A DNA stretch of 64,000 nt from Prochlorococcus sp. AG-355-J23 (GTDB lineage: Bacteria > Cyanobacteriota > Cyanobacteriia > PCC-6307 > Cyanobiaceae), in NCBI GenBank assembly GCA_003278705.1, contig QCDR01000004.1:1-64000 (forward strand). Reading direction: 5' to 3'. Shown piece after piece: positions 39,119 to 50,048 of the stretch. Positions within the stretch are counted from its first letter, which is position 1. Every line of letters starts with the position of its first letter. The notes under the pieces are model-generated. The model ran no database searches and had not been told where the DNA came from. It saw only the letters and a program-made list of their open reading frames with translations. Position numbers and translations under genes: made by a program.

Positions 39119-39740
39119 AGTCCATCTGATTTTTTTCGATACCTTCTCCTAATGTATATCTTGTAAAGCGTCTTACTTTGATATTTTCCCCAATTTTTGC
39201 AGCTGCTTGTTTAACAAGATCTTCAACTGTTAGAGAACTATCTTTAATGTAGGGTTGTGAAAGCAAGACAAGCTCATTAAGTCTTTTTGCTATTCTCCCT
39301 TCAACTATTTTTTCTTTAATTTGTTCTGGTTTTCCAGATAAATCATCCCTACCCATTTCAATCTGCTTTTCTTTTTCCACAACATCTTCTGGTATTTCAT
39401 CAATTGATACATACTCAACATTTGGGCATGCTGCTACTTGCATTGAGACATCCTTCAACAGAGATTGGAATATATCTCCTCTAGCAACGAAATCAGTTTC
39501 ACAATTTAACTCTAGTAAAACTCCAACTCTTGATCCAGTATGAATATAACTACCAATTGACCCTTCGGCCGCTACTCTTCCCGATTTCTTTTCGGCACTG
39601 GCTATACCTTTCTTTCTTAACCATTCCAAAGCTTTGTCTAGATTCCCTTCAGTTGCGTTAAGTGCTTTTTTGCAGTCCATCATTCCTGCGCCAGTTTTGT
39701 CTCTAAGATCTTTTACAAGTTTTGCTGTAATGTTTCCCAT
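39084..39740 (-). CDS. tsf: Translation elongation factor Ts
   Basis: EF-Ts exchanges GDP for GTP on EF-Tu. The 218-residue protein has the N-terminal UBA-like domain with [20 protein letters not shown], the signature [13 protein letters not shown], and the C-terminal [18 protein letters not shown]. It is the short cyanobacterial form. It is 44 nt downstream of rpsB, the usual rpsB-tsf arrangement. An unknown gene starts inside its 3' end. Confidence 0.97.
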   Translation of the reverse strand: MGNITAKLVKDLRDKTGAGMMDCKKALNATEGNLDKALEWLRKKGIASAEKKSGRVAAEGSIGSYIHTGSRVGVLLELNCETDFVARGDIFQSLLKDVSMQVAACPNVEYVSIDEIPEDVVEKEKQIEMGRDDLSGKPEQIKEKIVEGRIAKRLNELVLLSQPYIKDSSLTVEDLVKQAAAKIGENIKVRRFTRYTLGEGIEKNQMDFAEEVASMQTN

Positions 39741-39784
39741 TTGAAGTAATAAAAAATAGTGAATAGTAAGTTTTAAATTTGAAT

Positions 39785-40489
39785 CTAATTTTTTCTTTCG
39801 GCATTAGAGCCCTTTCTACCCTCATTTATGGCATCTGCAAGTCTCCCTAAAATAAGTTGCACAGATCTAACGGCATCATCGTTACAAGGAATTGGGACTT
39901 CACACAAATCCGGATCGCAATTTGTATCCAACATTGATACTAGTGAGATATCTAATTTTCTAGCTTCTAATACTGCATTAGATTCTCTTCTCTGATCAAC
40001 CAATACAACTACATCTGGCAATCTTCTCATACCTTTAAGTCCACCTAAGTATTTTTGCAATCTTTCAAGTTCTCTCCTTAATACTGCAGCTTCTTTTTTA
40101 GGCCTCATTGCTATTGAACCACTACTTTCCATTCTTTCTAGATCCTTTAATCTTTCAATCCTAGCTTTCATTGTTGTCCAATTAGTCAACATCCCTCCAA
40201 GCCATCTTTGATTTACATATGCAGCTCCACAGCGTGTAGCTTCCTGAGCCACTACATCTGATGCTTGTTTTTTTGTACCGACAAATAGGAAACGTTTGCC
40301 GCTTTTTGCAGCGTTTCGCGTCCATTTATATGCATTATTCATACACAATGCTGTTTTTACGAGATCAATAATATGAACTCCATTTCTCGCACAATATATA
40401 TACTTAGACATCTTGGGATTCCAACGTCTAGTTTGATGCCCAAAATGAGCACCAGCTTCCATCATTTCTGATAGTGATACAACTGCCAT
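39785..40489 (-). CDS. rpsB: 30S ribosomal protein S2
   Basis: S2 binds the 30S head and helps S1 assemble. The 234 residues show [55 protein letters not shown], and ALRREL/LEKYLGG-like repeats (here [14 protein letters not shown]). Length is normal for cyanobacteria. The 5' leader contains two interleaved complementary pairs able to form a pseudoknot just upstream of the start. This suggests autogenous control, as known for rpsB in other bacteria. Confidence 0.98.
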   Translation of the reverse strand: MAVVSLSEMMEAGAHFGHQTRRWNPKMSKYIYCARNGVHIIDLVKTALCMNNAYKWTRNAAKSGKRFLFVGTKKQASDVVAQEATRCGAAYVNQRWLGGMLTNWTTMKARIERLKDLERMESSGSIAMRPKKEAAVLRRELERLQKYLGGLKGMRRLPDVVVLVDQRRESNAVLEARKLDISLVSMLDTNCDPDLCEVPIPCNDDAVRSVQLILGRLADAINEGRKGSNAERKN

Positions 40490-40501
40490 AATTTAAAAAG
40501 G

Positions 40502-40565
40502 GTTTCGGGTTAGCCTCCATCTGACGGGGAATTAATATTAATAATTCACCCGAAACTGTCAGATG
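40502..40565 (-). promoter_or_regulatory. Pseudoknot-capable rpsB 5' leader
   Basis: In the rpsB direction the RNA reads CATCTGAC (40565-40558), then GTTTCGGGT (40556-40548), a small AT hairpin with arms GAATTA/TAATTC, then GTCAGATG (40525-40518), GAGGCTA, and ACCCGAAAC (40510-40502). The 8-base and 9-base pairs are perfect and interleaved (a b a' b'), the arrangement of an H-type pseudoknot. It ends 12 nt before the rpsB ATG. A GGAGG lies between a' and b'. Function as a ribosomal-protein leader is inferred. Confidence 0.75.
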
Positions 40566-40618
40566 TGTGAAATTTACTTTAAATATCCTAGCAAGTGATG
40601 TGTATTTCTAAAAGTTTT

Positions 40619-41530
40619 TTATCTTGATTTGGTTAACTCTTTAATGTATATCATATTTAGAGGGATCCTAAGTATCTCAAGTGCAAGTCTATTTCTTCTT
40701 AAATTTACTAGGAATCTTAATAAAGGAAGGATTCTATCAACACTGATTAGTCCTCCCAAGCAAAGAATTTGCCAAAGTAAATTATGGAGAGGAGTAAATT
40801 GAATCATAAATCTAACCCTTAAATTTGGATGTTTCTTATAAAACACCAAAGCCATTTTTGCTCTCTCTTTTTCTTGAGCTATTAATGAATCTATTTGTTC
40901 GCAATTAAATGGCGGATGCCAATGAAAACCTACTGCATTTGGGCATTTAATTAATTTTGTCCCAAGTTTTTTTAATCTTTCTCCAAGTTCTAAATCCTCC
41001 CAACCGTAAAGACTAAAAGATGTGTCAAATAATCCCACACTTAAAATCAATTCTTTTGATATCGCTACATTCCCAGTAGCAAAGTATGCAAAAGAAGTGT
41101 CCATTATTTTATGTTTTTCACTCTGAGGATTTAAAAAATTAGATGTATTAACTACCGAGCCATAGGTAAAACATTTTTTATCATTTTTTCTCCAAGAGGT
41201 AAGTAATTTTTCTACGTGGCAATTTATAAAATTGTCTAAAACAATAAGATCACTATCAATGAATATAATAATTTCATATTTTGATTTAATTACTCCCAGA
41301 TTTCTTCCAAGTGCAGGCCCACCATGTTCTTGCTGAAATAGAATAACGTGTGGGAGATTAGCTTTGTTTTTATTTATCCATGAGGTTGTGCCATCAGTTG
41401 ATCCATCATCAACAACTATTACTTCATAATTACTGATATTTGTATTTAATTTTTGATTCTCAAGCGCAAATAGACATTTCTCTAATATAGGTAATCTATT
41501 GTAAGTCGGTATAACAATACTTACATTCAT
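40619..41530 (-). CDS. Family 2 glycosyltransferase
   Basis: The 303-residue GT-A fold protein has VSIVIPTYNRLPILEKCL, the nucleotide-binding VVDDGSTDGT, the DxD motif in IIFIDSDLIVL and a second region SLYGWEDLELGERLKKLG with the acidic catalytic site. It transfers a sugar from a nucleotide donor to an unknown acceptor, probably in surface polysaccharide or lipid glycosylation. It stands alone between rpsB and a 49-residue ORF, so the context gives no substrate. Confidence 0.93.
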   Translation of the reverse strand: MNVSIVIPTYNRLPILEKCLFALENQKLNTNISNYEVIVVDDGSTDGTTSWINKNKANLPHVILFQQEHGGPALGRNLGVIKSKYEIIIFIDSDLIVLDNFINCHVEKLLTSWRKNDKKCFTYGSVVNTSNFLNPQSEKHKIMDTSFAYFATGNVAISKELILSVGLFDTSFSLYGWEDLELGERLKKLGTKLIKCPNAVGFHWHPPFNCEQIDSLIAQEKERAKMALVFYKKHPNLRVRFMIQFTPLHNLLWQILCLGGLISVDRILPLLRFLVNLRRNRLALEILRIPLNMIYIKELTKSR

Positions 41531-41591
41531 GATTATGTCTTAAATATGCATGAAATATTAAACTCCAAAATATAAAAATAAAAGGTATTCC

Positions 41592-41741
41592 CTAATCAGC
41601 TGCACCGCCATTATTTACTGTGCCTGTAACGTTTCCACCATCAGGTCTTCCATCAGATCTTAATTTCCTTTTTTTGAATTTTCTAGCATAGGCTCTATTA
41701 CGTTCCTGCTTTTCTTTTTTTAGATTCCTTCTCTTAGACAT
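41592..41741 (-). CDS. Small basic conserved protein (49 aa)
   Basis: ATG at 41741 opens a 49-codon frame. The N-terminal 30 residues are extremely basic (MSKRRNLKKEKQERNRAYAR then KFKKRKLR), followed by a glycine/asparagine-rich neutral tail (GNVTGTVNNGGAAD). The basic part resembles ribosome-binding small proteins, but I cannot name it. It sits 19 nt downstream of devA on the same strand and was too short for a long-ORF search. Confidence 0.75.
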   Translation of the reverse strand: MSKRRNLKKEKQERNRAYARKFKKRKLRSDGRPDGGNVTGTVNNGGAAD

Positions 41742-41759
41742 AAAATTTTTAACTTTTAA

Positions 41760-42488
41760 TTATATTAGCTCACTATGAGCACTATATATTTTACCATCTT
41801 CCATATTTAATATCCTATCAGCCATATCAGAAATTCTTGGATCATGCGTCACCATAAGTACAGAACAATTTTGCTCTTTTGCTAGTTTCCTTAAAAGGGT
41901 TACTATTTCTCTTCCTGTGACACTATCTAAAGCAGAAGTAGGCTCATCAGCTAATAAAAGTTTTGGATTGGCAGATAAAGCTCGAGCAATTGCTACTCTC
42001 TGTTTCTGCCCACCAGATAGGTCATTTGGCAACTTTTTATGATGTTCTTCTAATCCTACTGCTGACAACCAATTCCGTGCTATTTCACGTCTTTGCAAAT
42101 ATGTTAAACCTTTTATTAAATCGGCGCCCATCTGGACATTTTGTTCTGCTGTTAAACATCTCAGAAGATTGTGACCTTGAAAAATCATTCCAATACTTCT
42201 TCTAAGAATCTGACGAGTTTTCCTTGATGCTCCATTTAACTGATTATTTAATACAATTAAATCTCCACTTTGACAGGTTCTCAAGGCACCAATTAATGTT
42301 AAAAGAGTCGTTTTACCACATCCAGAAGGTCCTTTCAAAAGAACCAACTCTCCTTTATCAATATTTAAATTAACGTCATTAAGAACTTGTTTTTTATTCT
42401 CATTTTTTCCATAAAAGTGACTCAAATTATTTATTGAGACTGTTTTAAGGTTTTTATTATTATTTTTTGATTTATTAGCTTTAACCAT
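41760..42488 (-). CDS. devA: DevA-type ABC exporter ATPase
   Basis: The 242-residue ATPase has Walker A GPSGCGKTTLLTLIG, a Q-loop region GMIFQGHNLLRCL, the signature DLSGGQKQRVAIARAL and Walker B LLLADEPTSALD. The MacB/DevA-like pattern fits with the adjacent permease and membrane fusion genes. In heterocyst formers DevBCA exports envelope glycolipids. This organism is unicellular, so the cargo here is unknown. The stop-to-start gap to devC is 14 nt. Confidence 0.92.
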   Translation of the reverse strand: MVKANKSKNNNKNLKTVSINNLSHFYGKNENKKQVLNDVNLNIDKGELVLLKGPSGCGKTTLLTLIGALRTCQSGDLIVLNNQLNGASRKTRQILRRSIGMIFQGHNLLRCLTAEQNVQMGADLIKGLTYLQRREIARNWLSAVGLEEHHKKLPNDLSGGQKQRVAIARALSANPKLLLADEPTSALDSVTGREIVTLLRKLAKEQNCSVLMVTHDPRISDMADRILNMEDGKIYSAHSELI

Positions 42489-42501
42489 TTATATTCAATT
42501 G

Positions 42502-43674
42502 TTAAAAAATTTCGGCAGGATCAGCGTCAACTAATTTACGCATCGCAACAGCCGCGGACCCCATACACATAACTAAAACTAATAAGAAAATTAAAATAGT
42601 TTTGTCTGCGTCCATTATTATTGGGAGCTTAGTAGAATTTCTTATAACTGAGTAAAGTATTTGACCAGAAAAATAAGCAGGTAAATAACCAAACAATGCC
42701 AACAAAAACCCCTCTCTAGCTACAACAAAGAAAAGGGACTTAAGTCTATACCCCATTGCCAATAAGGTGGCGTACTCTGGGAGGTGATCTGTAACATCAC
42801 TATAAAGAATTTGATAAACAACCACACACCCTACAACGAAACCCATCAATGCTCCCAAACTAAATATAAAACCTATTGCAGTACTATTTTTCCAATAATT
42901 CTTCTCAAATTCTATAAATTGATTTTTTGTAAGAACCCTAACATCATTTGGGAGTGAGTTATTTAATATCCTTGAAATCAATTCAGGATCAGATCCTTTT
43001 TTTAGCTTTACCAAACCAATTTCTATACTGCCAGGAGGATTAGCAGGAAAAAGTCTTAAGAAGGTTTCTCTACTAGTTATCAAATTACCATCTGCGCCAA
43101 AAGATGGTCCCAACTCCACAAGCCCCTCAACAATTACTCTTTTACCAGCAACCTCAGTCTCAACTTTTTTTTCAGATAAGAACCATTCTTCAATCGGTCC
43201 AAATTCAGGTCTAGATAGTTTGTCAAAAAGAACTCTTGATGGATTTCTCAATTTATAAGCTTTATTTGAGAATCCATCATCTAAAAGAAGTGAATCGGAG
43301 GGATTAAAACCTAATGCAAGTATTGATCTAGTTTTAAGATTCTCGGGATTTCTCCAAAGTAAATAATTTAGATTAACGGGAGCAGTTTTTTCAACATCCT
43401 CTACTGCGAGAGTTTGAATTAATCTTCTTTTTGGAAATCCACTCATGCTTATAGAACTTTTTGATCTGGGACTTATCAAAACAAGATCTGCATCTAGAAG
43501 TTTATGAATAGTTACGCTCGTGTCAAATAATCCATCTCTAAAACCTAATTGCATAAACATCAAAATCCCTGCAAAACTGATTCCAGCTATGGCAACTGCT
43601 AACCTTAATGGTTGCCTAGTTAATAGCAACCAAGCTAATGGTATTTTTCTAAATTTTAAAAAAGAAAAATTCAT
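42502..43674 (-). CDS. devC: DevC-type ABC exporter permease
   Basis: The 390-residue membrane protein has a first TM helix after PLAWLLLTRQPLRLAVAIAG, a large extracytoplasmic domain (about residues 50-260) with LLDADLVLISPRSKSS, and three C-terminal TM helices (about 270-380), as in FtsX/MacB-type permeases. It matches DevC. It starts at the end of devB with a shared base, indicating tight coupling with the fusion protein and ATPase. Confidence 0.92.
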   Translation of the reverse strand: MNFSFLKFRKIPLAWLLLTRQPLRLAVAIAGISFAGILMFMQLGFRDGLFDTSVTIHKLLDADLVLISPRSKSSISMSGFPKRRLIQTLAVEDVEKTAPVNLNYLLWRNPENLKTRSILALGFNPSDSLLLDDGFSNKAYKLRNPSRVLFDKLSRPEFGPIEEWFLSEKKVETEVAGKRVIVEGLVELGPSFGADGNLITSRETFLRLFPANPPGSIEIGLVKLKKGSDPELISRILNNSLPNDVRVLTKNQFIEFEKNYWKNSTAIGFIFSLGALMGFVVGCVVVYQILYSDVTDHLPEYATLLAMGYRLKSLFFVVAREGFLLALFGYLPAYFSGQILYSVIRNSTKLPIIMDADKTILIFLLVLVMCMGSAAVAMRKLVDADPAEIF

Positions 43675-44587
43675 TAGGGAATAAATTTTGCAATCACTTT
43701 CATTCCTGCATAGTTTTGAACGATATCTATAGAATCTTTATCTAGTTTTACTAGTACCTCGATAATTCGTGAATCAGCATCCCCTGTTGGATCAGTCGAT
43801 AGAACTTTTCTTTGTTTTACCTGAGGACTAATCCTAATCACTTTTCCCTTGAGTTTTTTTTGGAAACCGCCATTCTCACTGCTCAATTCAACATTCTGAG
43901 AGATAAAAACCCTATCGATGTCAGATTCATAAACCTCTATCAAAGCTTCCATTTTTTGACTAGAACCAATATCCAAAATCCCTTCATTTTGTGACCTTTC
44001 TCCAACTCTCGTGTTTATCCCAAGGATAAAACCATCGATTGGACTCCTTAGTTTTGAATTAAATAGATCTATTTTGATATTTTTTTGATCTCCGATAAGA
44101 TTTATTTTCTGTTTTTGCAATTTTAATAATTCATCTTTTCTCTGCGAAAACTCTACAAAAGAATATACATCTTTGTTCAAAGCCAACTCATACCTTTGAA
44201 TTTGATCTTTCTTTAGGATGATTTCTTCGTTAATAGTATTAATTAGATTTTCATTTCTTTCAAGATCAGCGATTAATTTTTCTACATTTTCAAAGATTGC
44301 GAGGATATCACCTTTTTTTACGAAATCCCCTTCATTTACTAATATTTCGACAATTCGGGGGGAAGAGCCAAACTGACTTATTGGAGCTGCCAATTGTCTA
44401 ATCTCTCCTGAAGGAGAAAGTTGACCAAGTGCGGCAACGGCTGTAATAGGAGGGATGAAACCTGAAGTTATTTCCTCTTTAAATTTTGAAGTAGATTTAT
44501 TATTTCCAGAACAGGAAATAACACCAAGAGATATTGGTGTAAATAATAAAAAGTAAATAAATAAATTTTTTAATTTTTTTAATTTCA

Positions 44588-44588
<1 letters not shown>
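43674..44588 (-). CDS. devB: DevB-type membrane fusion lipoprotein (HlyD family)
   Basis: The 304-residue protein has a lipobox-like N-terminus (LGVISC) after a hydrophobic segment, so it is probably a lipoprotein. A biotinyl-lipoyl half-motif (EGDFVKKGDILAIFENVEKL) and a coiled-coil hairpin (about residues 110-170) follow. The beta-barrel part contains IDGFILGINTRVGERSQNEG. It bridges the permease and an outer-membrane channel such as TolC. It begins directly at the stop of pcyA, so pcyA and the exporter genes appear to share one transcript. Confidence 0.9.
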
Positions 44589-45337
<749 letters not shown>

Positions 45338-45354
45338 TTAAAAAGAGAACCGAA

Positions 45355-46602
45355 ATGAAAGTAGGAGATGTTAACTACTACACCCATTCAAGCAAAACTA
45401 GATGTGTGTTTGTGGACAATAAAGAATTGCCGCTTGTAAGCATTGATATTTGGTGCAAAGCAGGTTCTTCATTTGAGGATGTTGATAAAAATGGCACTGC
45501 TCATTTTCTAGAACATATGATTTTTAAAGGATCTAACAAAATAATGCCAGGAGAGTTTGACCATAAAATTGAATCACTAGGCGGATTAAGTAACGCTTCA
45601 ACTGGTTATGATGATGTACATTACCATGTCTTAGTTCCACCCAATAACTTTAAAGAATCACTTGCTCTTTTGACAAATATTGTCGTTGCTCCAGATTTTA
45701 ATCCTGATGAATTTATAAAAGAAAAAGGGGTAGTTATTGATGAAATAAAACAACAAAATGATCAACCTGAAGAGAGACTATTCAATTATTTTTTGAAAAG
45801 GGTTTGGTCAAGTCCTAATTATGCCAATTCGATCTTGGGAACTGAACATAGTATTAAAAACTTAGAGATAAATGACCTTGTAAAATTCCATAGCAAACAT
45901 TACACTACCGAAAAAATTTGTATTGCAATTGCGGGGAATCTCTCCAAAGAAATTTATAAAATTTTTGAAAAAAGTGATCTGTCTGGCATAAAAGAAAGTC
46001 CAAATTTAATAAATCCAAAAAATAAACCTTCCCTAAAAATAAGGAATGGTAGAGAATCAGTTAAGTTTGATAATTTAGAGTTTTCAAGAATATTTATGGC
46101 TTGGTTTATCCCAAACCTAAATGATCAAAAAAATATTATTGGACTTGAGATATTAGCATCCATACTCTCTGTTGGAAGAAACAGCAGATTAGTTAAAATT
46201 TTAAAAGAAGATAGTAATCTTGTTGAATCAGTATATGTAGATGTAAATGCTGGAGAATTAGGAGGATTATTTATAATGGAAGCAAGTTGTGAGTCCAAAG
46301 ATATTGATTTAGTAGAAAAGCAAATTAATAAAACAATATATGAGATCTCAAATTGTAAAGCACTGGCTTTGGATGAAATAAAAAAAGCAATAAATATTGT
46401 TAAAAGTAATTATATCTTTAATTTAGAGACATCTACACAACTCTCTTCATTTTTTGGGAATGAACTTCTTTGGGGGAGAAAATCTTCAATAAATAACTTA
46501 GAGAGTCATTTAAAATATTGGAATGACTTAGATAACTTCAAAGAGATCACAGAATATATCCGTGGTGAGAAATTTACATTAGTTGCATCCCCTAGTAAAT
46601 GA
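45355..46602 (+). CDS. M16 family zinc peptidase (catalytic member)
   Basis: The 415-residue protein carries the inverted zinc motif HFLEH at residues 50-54 in TAHFLEHMIFKGSNK, with the downstream Glu in the region VVIDEIKQQNDQPEERL. The family processes peptides or signal sequences, usually as a pair. The next gene encodes a partner without the motif and begins 4 nt before this stop. The likely role is processing or degradation of short peptides (inference). Confidence 0.93.
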   Translation: MKVGDVNYYTHSSKTRCVFVDNKELPLVSIDIWCKAGSSFEDVDKNGTAHFLEHMIFKGSNKIMPGEFDHKIESLGGLSNASTGYDDVHYHVLVPPNNFKESLALLTNIVVAPDFNPDEFIKEKGVVIDEIKQQNDQPEERLFNYFLKRVWSSPNYANSILGTEHSIKNLEINDLVKFHSKHYTTEKICIAIAGNLSKEIYKIFEKSDLSGIKESPNLINPKNKPSLKIRNGRESVKFDNLEFSRIFMAWFIPNLNDQKNIIGLEILASILSVGRNSRLVKILKEDSNLVESVYVDVNAGELGGLFIMEASCESKDIDLVEKQINKTIYEISNCKALALDEIKKAINIVKSNYIFNLETSTQLSSFFGNELLWGRKSSINNLESHLKYWNDLDNFKEITEYIRGEKFTLVASPSK

Positions 46603-47816
46603 TAAAAAGATATTTTTTAAATAATAAAAAAAGAAATTTTTCAACTGCTTCAATTTGGATTAAAGGGGGGAGTGATATGGATAGTACTGGCAAAAAAGGG
46701 ATAAACAAGATCCTTTGTTCATTACTTACCAGAGGATGTGAAGGTTTTAACAATTTCACTCTCTCTGAATACATTGAGTCCTATGGAGCAGAATTAAATC
46801 AAGAAATATTTGAAGATGGCATTTCAATAAGTATTAAATCCCTAAATGAACATTTCAGCAAATTATCCCCTTTATTAGACTTAATAATTAATAAGCCAAT
46901 CCTCTCGGAAACTGAATTTAAAAAAGTAAAAAAATCTTCTATTGATCAAATTAAAAAAGATAAAGAGAATCCGTTCAATATATGTTTTGAAAAATGGAGA
47001 AAAATTGTTTACTCAAATCATCCTTATGCTTTTAACACAATAGGCAATGTCAATGATGTCACAAAGATTACCTATGAAGATGTTTTACTTGAGTTTAAAA
47101 ATTTAAAAAATAGAGAAAAGTATTTAATTTCAAATAATCCCGAAATAAATGGAGAAAATTTTGGAACATTTGAAAAAAAAATATTAAAAGAAAAATCAGA
47201 TCATTTAAATCATAATTTAAATACTACGAATAGATTTGATTACATTAATAATGATTCAAATCAAACAATAATAATGATGGGGGACCAAACTTGCTCGCGA
47301 AGGAGTAGTGAATATTTTCCTCTTAAGGTTTTAGAGTCATATTTATCTTATGGAATGAGCGCTGCTTTATTTAAACTTTTTAGAGAAAAACATGGTATCA
47401 CTTACGATTTAGGTGTTTATTATCCTATCAGGAGTGGAAATGCCCCATTTTTAATTTATTTATCCGTATCTAATGATCAAGCACTTTTTGCTTTTGAACT
47501 TTTATCAACACTATGGAAAAATTTACTTTTAAATCCGTTGACTGATGCTGAAATATTTCTAGCAAAAGAAAAACTAAAAGGTTCTTTTTTATTAGGAAAT
47601 CAATCACTAGATGAAATTTTACAGAGAACGATACAGTTAGTTAGTTATGGAATTTCACCAATTTCTGAGAACGATTTAAATTCAAAAATAGAGGAAATTT
47701 CTTCGTTAGATATTTTGAAATTAACTAGTAAGTATTTTTCAAAACCTTTTCTGAGTATTTCTGGAAATAAAAATATATGTTTAGAAATTTCTAATAGGTG
47801 GAAGAAAAACTTTTAG
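46599..47816 (+). CDS. M16 family peptidase, non-catalytic partner
   Basis: This 405-residue protein aligns with M16 fold landmarks (STASIWIKGGSDMDSTGKKGINK, then LFREKHGITYDLGVYYPIRSG near residue 265). Where the zinc motif HxxEH should be, it reads NKILCSLLTRG, so it cannot bind zinc. The C-terminal half keeps the conserved Arg/Tyr substrate region. It is the usual inactive partner of a heterodimer with the preceding gene, whose stop overlaps its ATG. Confidence 0.92.
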   Translation: MIKRYFLNNKKRNFSTASIWIKGGSDMDSTGKKGINKILCSLLTRGCEGFNNFTLSEYIESYGAELNQEIFEDGISISIKSLNEHFSKLSPLLDLIINKPILSETEFKKVKKSSIDQIKKDKENPFNICFEKWRKIVYSNHPYAFNTIGNVNDVTKITYEDVLLEFKNLKNREKYLISNNPEINGENFGTFEKKILKEKSDHLNHNLNTTNRFDYINNDSNQTIIMMGDQTCSRRSSEYFPLKVLESYLSYGMSAALFKLFREKHGITYDLGVYYPIRSGNAPFLIYLSVSNDQALFAFELLSTLWKNLLLNPLTDAEIFLAKEKLKGSFLLGNQSLDEILQRTIQLVSYGISPISENDLNSKIEEISSLDILKLTSKYFSKPFLSISGNKNICLEISNRWKKNF

Positions 47817-47817
47817 A

Positions 47818-48027
47818 TTAGTTTTTTTCAATCTTATCAATATCTATTAAAAACGAACCTCTCCTAAACTTTACTTCAACAGTATCTGGAGATTTAATTG
47901 AAAGGATTTCCCCAATTTCATCAATTGCCACTAGATCAGGTGGTCTTAACATCGGCATATTATCAGAAGTCTTCAAGTAAGAGATTGGCGCAATCAACTT
48001 AACCTTATCGTTGATCTCAAATTTCAT
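47818..48027 (-). CDS. sipA: SipA-like DUF3148 protein
   Basis: The 69-residue protein has the DUF3148 pattern: DKVKLIAPISYLKTSDNMPMLRPP, then EIGEILSIKSPDTVEVKFRRGSFLI. The family (CRR42-like) includes SipA, the small SH3-like activator of the histidine kinase NblS in cyanobacteria. Assignment rests on memory of that pattern. In this organism it would tune the light/nutrient stress response. It converges on the M16 gene with 1 nt between stops. Confidence 0.8.
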   Translation of the reverse strand: MKFEINDKVKLIAPISYLKTSDNMPMLRPPDLVAIDEIGEILSIKSPDTVEVKFRRGSFLIDIDKIEKN

Positions 48028-48134
48028 TTATAAATTAGATACATTAAAAAGTAGTATAAGCATAAAGTTAAAGAAAATATCAACGAAATGCACTGATTCA
48101 GTCTAGAATCCTAGAATTGACTTTCTACAAATTA

Positions 48135-50048
48135 ATGAATCAAAAATTTAAAACATTAATTTTATGGGCTTTACCTATACTTTTAGTAATAGCACTTTCC
48201 TACCAATTTTTATCTTCAAGCAACGTTGACTCGCTTAAATCTAATGGCACTACTGTTGCACCAAGAAATTCAGCGGTAGCAAGAGTTAGTTACGGCAGAT
48301 TTTTAGATTACATTAATTCGGGAAGAGTTACATCCGTTGATATTTTTGAGGGAGGCAGAAATGCAGTTATAGAGACAATAGATTCGGATTTAGATAATAA
48401 AGTACAAAGGTTGCGAGTAGATCTTCCAGGCGTAACACCAGAACTTATAAATATTTTAAAAAATGAGGGAATTAGTTTTGATGTTCATCCAATAAAAACA
48501 GCTCCTCCTGCATTGGGAATTTTAGGTAATTTACTCTTCCCGGCTATTTTAATTGGAGGTTTAATTTTGTTAGCGAGGAGGTCAAATGGAATGCCTGGAG
48601 GTCCTGGCCAAGCAATGCAGTTTGGAAAAACTAAAGCAAGATTTGCAATGGAAGCTGAAACAGGAGTGGTATTCGATGATGTTGCAGGCGTTAATGAAGC
48701 TAAACAGGATTTGCAAGAAGTTGTCACTTTCCTGAAAAAACCAGAAAAATTTACTTCTGTAGGAGCAAGAATTCCCAAAGGTGTTCTATTGGTAGGACCT
48801 CCTGGTACTGGTAAAACCCTTCTAGCTAAAGCAATTGCAGGTGAAGCTGGTGTACCATTTTTCTCATTATCAGGTTCTGAATTTGTTGAAATGTTTGTAG
48901 GTGTTGGCGCTAGTAGGGTTAGAGACCTTTTCAAAAGAGCTAAAGAGAATAGTCCCTGTTTAATTTTTATTGATGAAATCGATGCAGTCGGACGGCAAAG
49001 AGGTGCAGGCATTGGTGGAGGTAATGATGAGAGAGAACAAACTCTCAATCAATTACTTACTGAAATGGATGGTTTCGAAGGTAATAGTGGCATAATAATA
49101 ATTGCAGCTACAAACAGGCCCGATGTTCTAGACTCAGCGCTAATGAGACCAGGCAGATTTGATAGACAGGTAACTGTAGATGCACCTGATATCAAGGGCA
49201 GACTATCTATATTGGAAGTGCATGCAAGGAATAAGAAACTTCAAGAGGATTTAACGCTTGAAAGCATTGCGAGAAGAACACCAGGTTTTACTGGAGCAGA
49301 TTTAGCAAATTTATTAAATGAGGCTGCTATATTAACTGCTAGAAGGAGAAAAGACTCTATAAGTATTTCAGAAATTGATGACTCTGTAGATAGGATTGTC
49401 GCAGGAATGGAAGGTTCTCCATTAACAGATGGTAGAAGCAAGAGATTAATTGCTTATCATGAAGTTGGCCATGCTCTCATAGGTTCACTTGTCAAAGCCC
49501 ATGATCCCGTTCAAAAAGTGACCGTAATTCCAAGAGGTCAAGCTAAGGGATTAACTTGGTTTACCCCAGATGATGAACAAACCCTTGTTAGCAGGGCGCA
49601 ATTAAAAGCTAGGATAATGGGTGCTTTAGGAGGAAGAGCTGCTGAAGATGTAGTATTTGGAGAAGGTGAGATTACAACAGGAGCTGGAGGTGATTTCCAA
49701 CAAGTTGCTTCAATGGCACGCCAAATGGTTACTAGATTTGGAATGAGTAATTTAGGTCCTATAGCTTTAGAAAGTGGTAATCAAGAAGTATTTGTTGGTA
49801 GAGATTTAATGACTAGAAGTGAAGTTTCTGATTCAATCTCTAAACAAATAGATGAAAGTGTAAGAATAATGGTCAAAGAATGTTATAAAGAAACTTACGA
49901 TATAGTAAGCAAAAATAGAGAAGCTATGGATAAGATAGTTGACCTATTAATCGAAAAAGAAACATTAGATGGTGATGAATTTGTAAGTATTCTCTCCAAA
50001 TTCACCAAAATTCCTGAGAAAGAGAGAACGCCTCAATTATTAAGCTAA
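48135..50048 (+). CDS. ftsH: ATP-dependent zinc metalloprotease FtsH
   Basis: FtsH degrades damaged membrane proteins, including photosystem II D1. Two TM helices (about residues 7-24 and 130-147), Walker A GPPGTGKT at 221-228, [18 protein letters not shown] (here [14 protein letters not shown]) and the zinc motif HEVGH near residue 442 are visible. I chose ATG at 48135, because the longer frame begins with TTG at 48117 and adds only MTFYKL. The last 4 bases overlap clpP's stop on the other strand. Confidence 0.97.
   Translation: MNQKFKTLILWALPILLVIALSYQFLSSSNVDSLKSNGTTVAPRNSAVARVSYGRFLDYINSGRVTSVDIFEGGRNAVIETIDSDLDNKVQRLRVDLPGVTPELINILKNEGISFDVHPIKTAPPALGILGNLLFPAILIGGLILLARRSNGMPGGPGQAMQFGKTKARFAMEAETGVVFDDVAGVNEAKQDLQEVVTFLKKPEKFTSVGARIPKGVLLVGPPGTGKTLLAKAIAGEAGVPFFSLSGSEFVEMFVGVGASRVRDLFKRAKENSPCLIFIDEIDAVGRQRGAGIGGGNDEREQTLNQLLTEMDGFEGNSGIIIIAATNRPDVLDSALMRPGRFDRQVTVDAPDIKGRLSILEVHARNKKLQEDLTLESIARRTPGFTGADLANLLNEAAILTARRRKDSISISEIDDSVDRIVAGMEGSPLTDGRSKRLIAYHEVGHALIGSLVKAHDPVQKVTVIPRGQAKGLTWFTPDDEQTLVSRAQLKARIMGALGGRAAEDVVFGEGEITTGAGGDFQQVASMARQMVTRFGMSNLGPIALESGNQEVFVGRDLMTRSEVSDSISKQIDESVRIMVKECYKETYDIVSKNREAMDKIVDLLIEKETLDGDEFVSILSKFTKIPEKERTPQLLS

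Noticed and set aside
48117..48134. TTG at 48117 as the ftsH start
   Set aside because: It adds only six residues without a ribosome site; ATG at 48135 gives the usual N-terminus before the first TM helix.
48485..49048. 187-codon open frame antisense to ftsH
   Set aside because: It lies wholly within the well-supported ftsH gene, has no start context and reads as a composition shadow (Pro/Ala-rich mirror of FtsH motifs).
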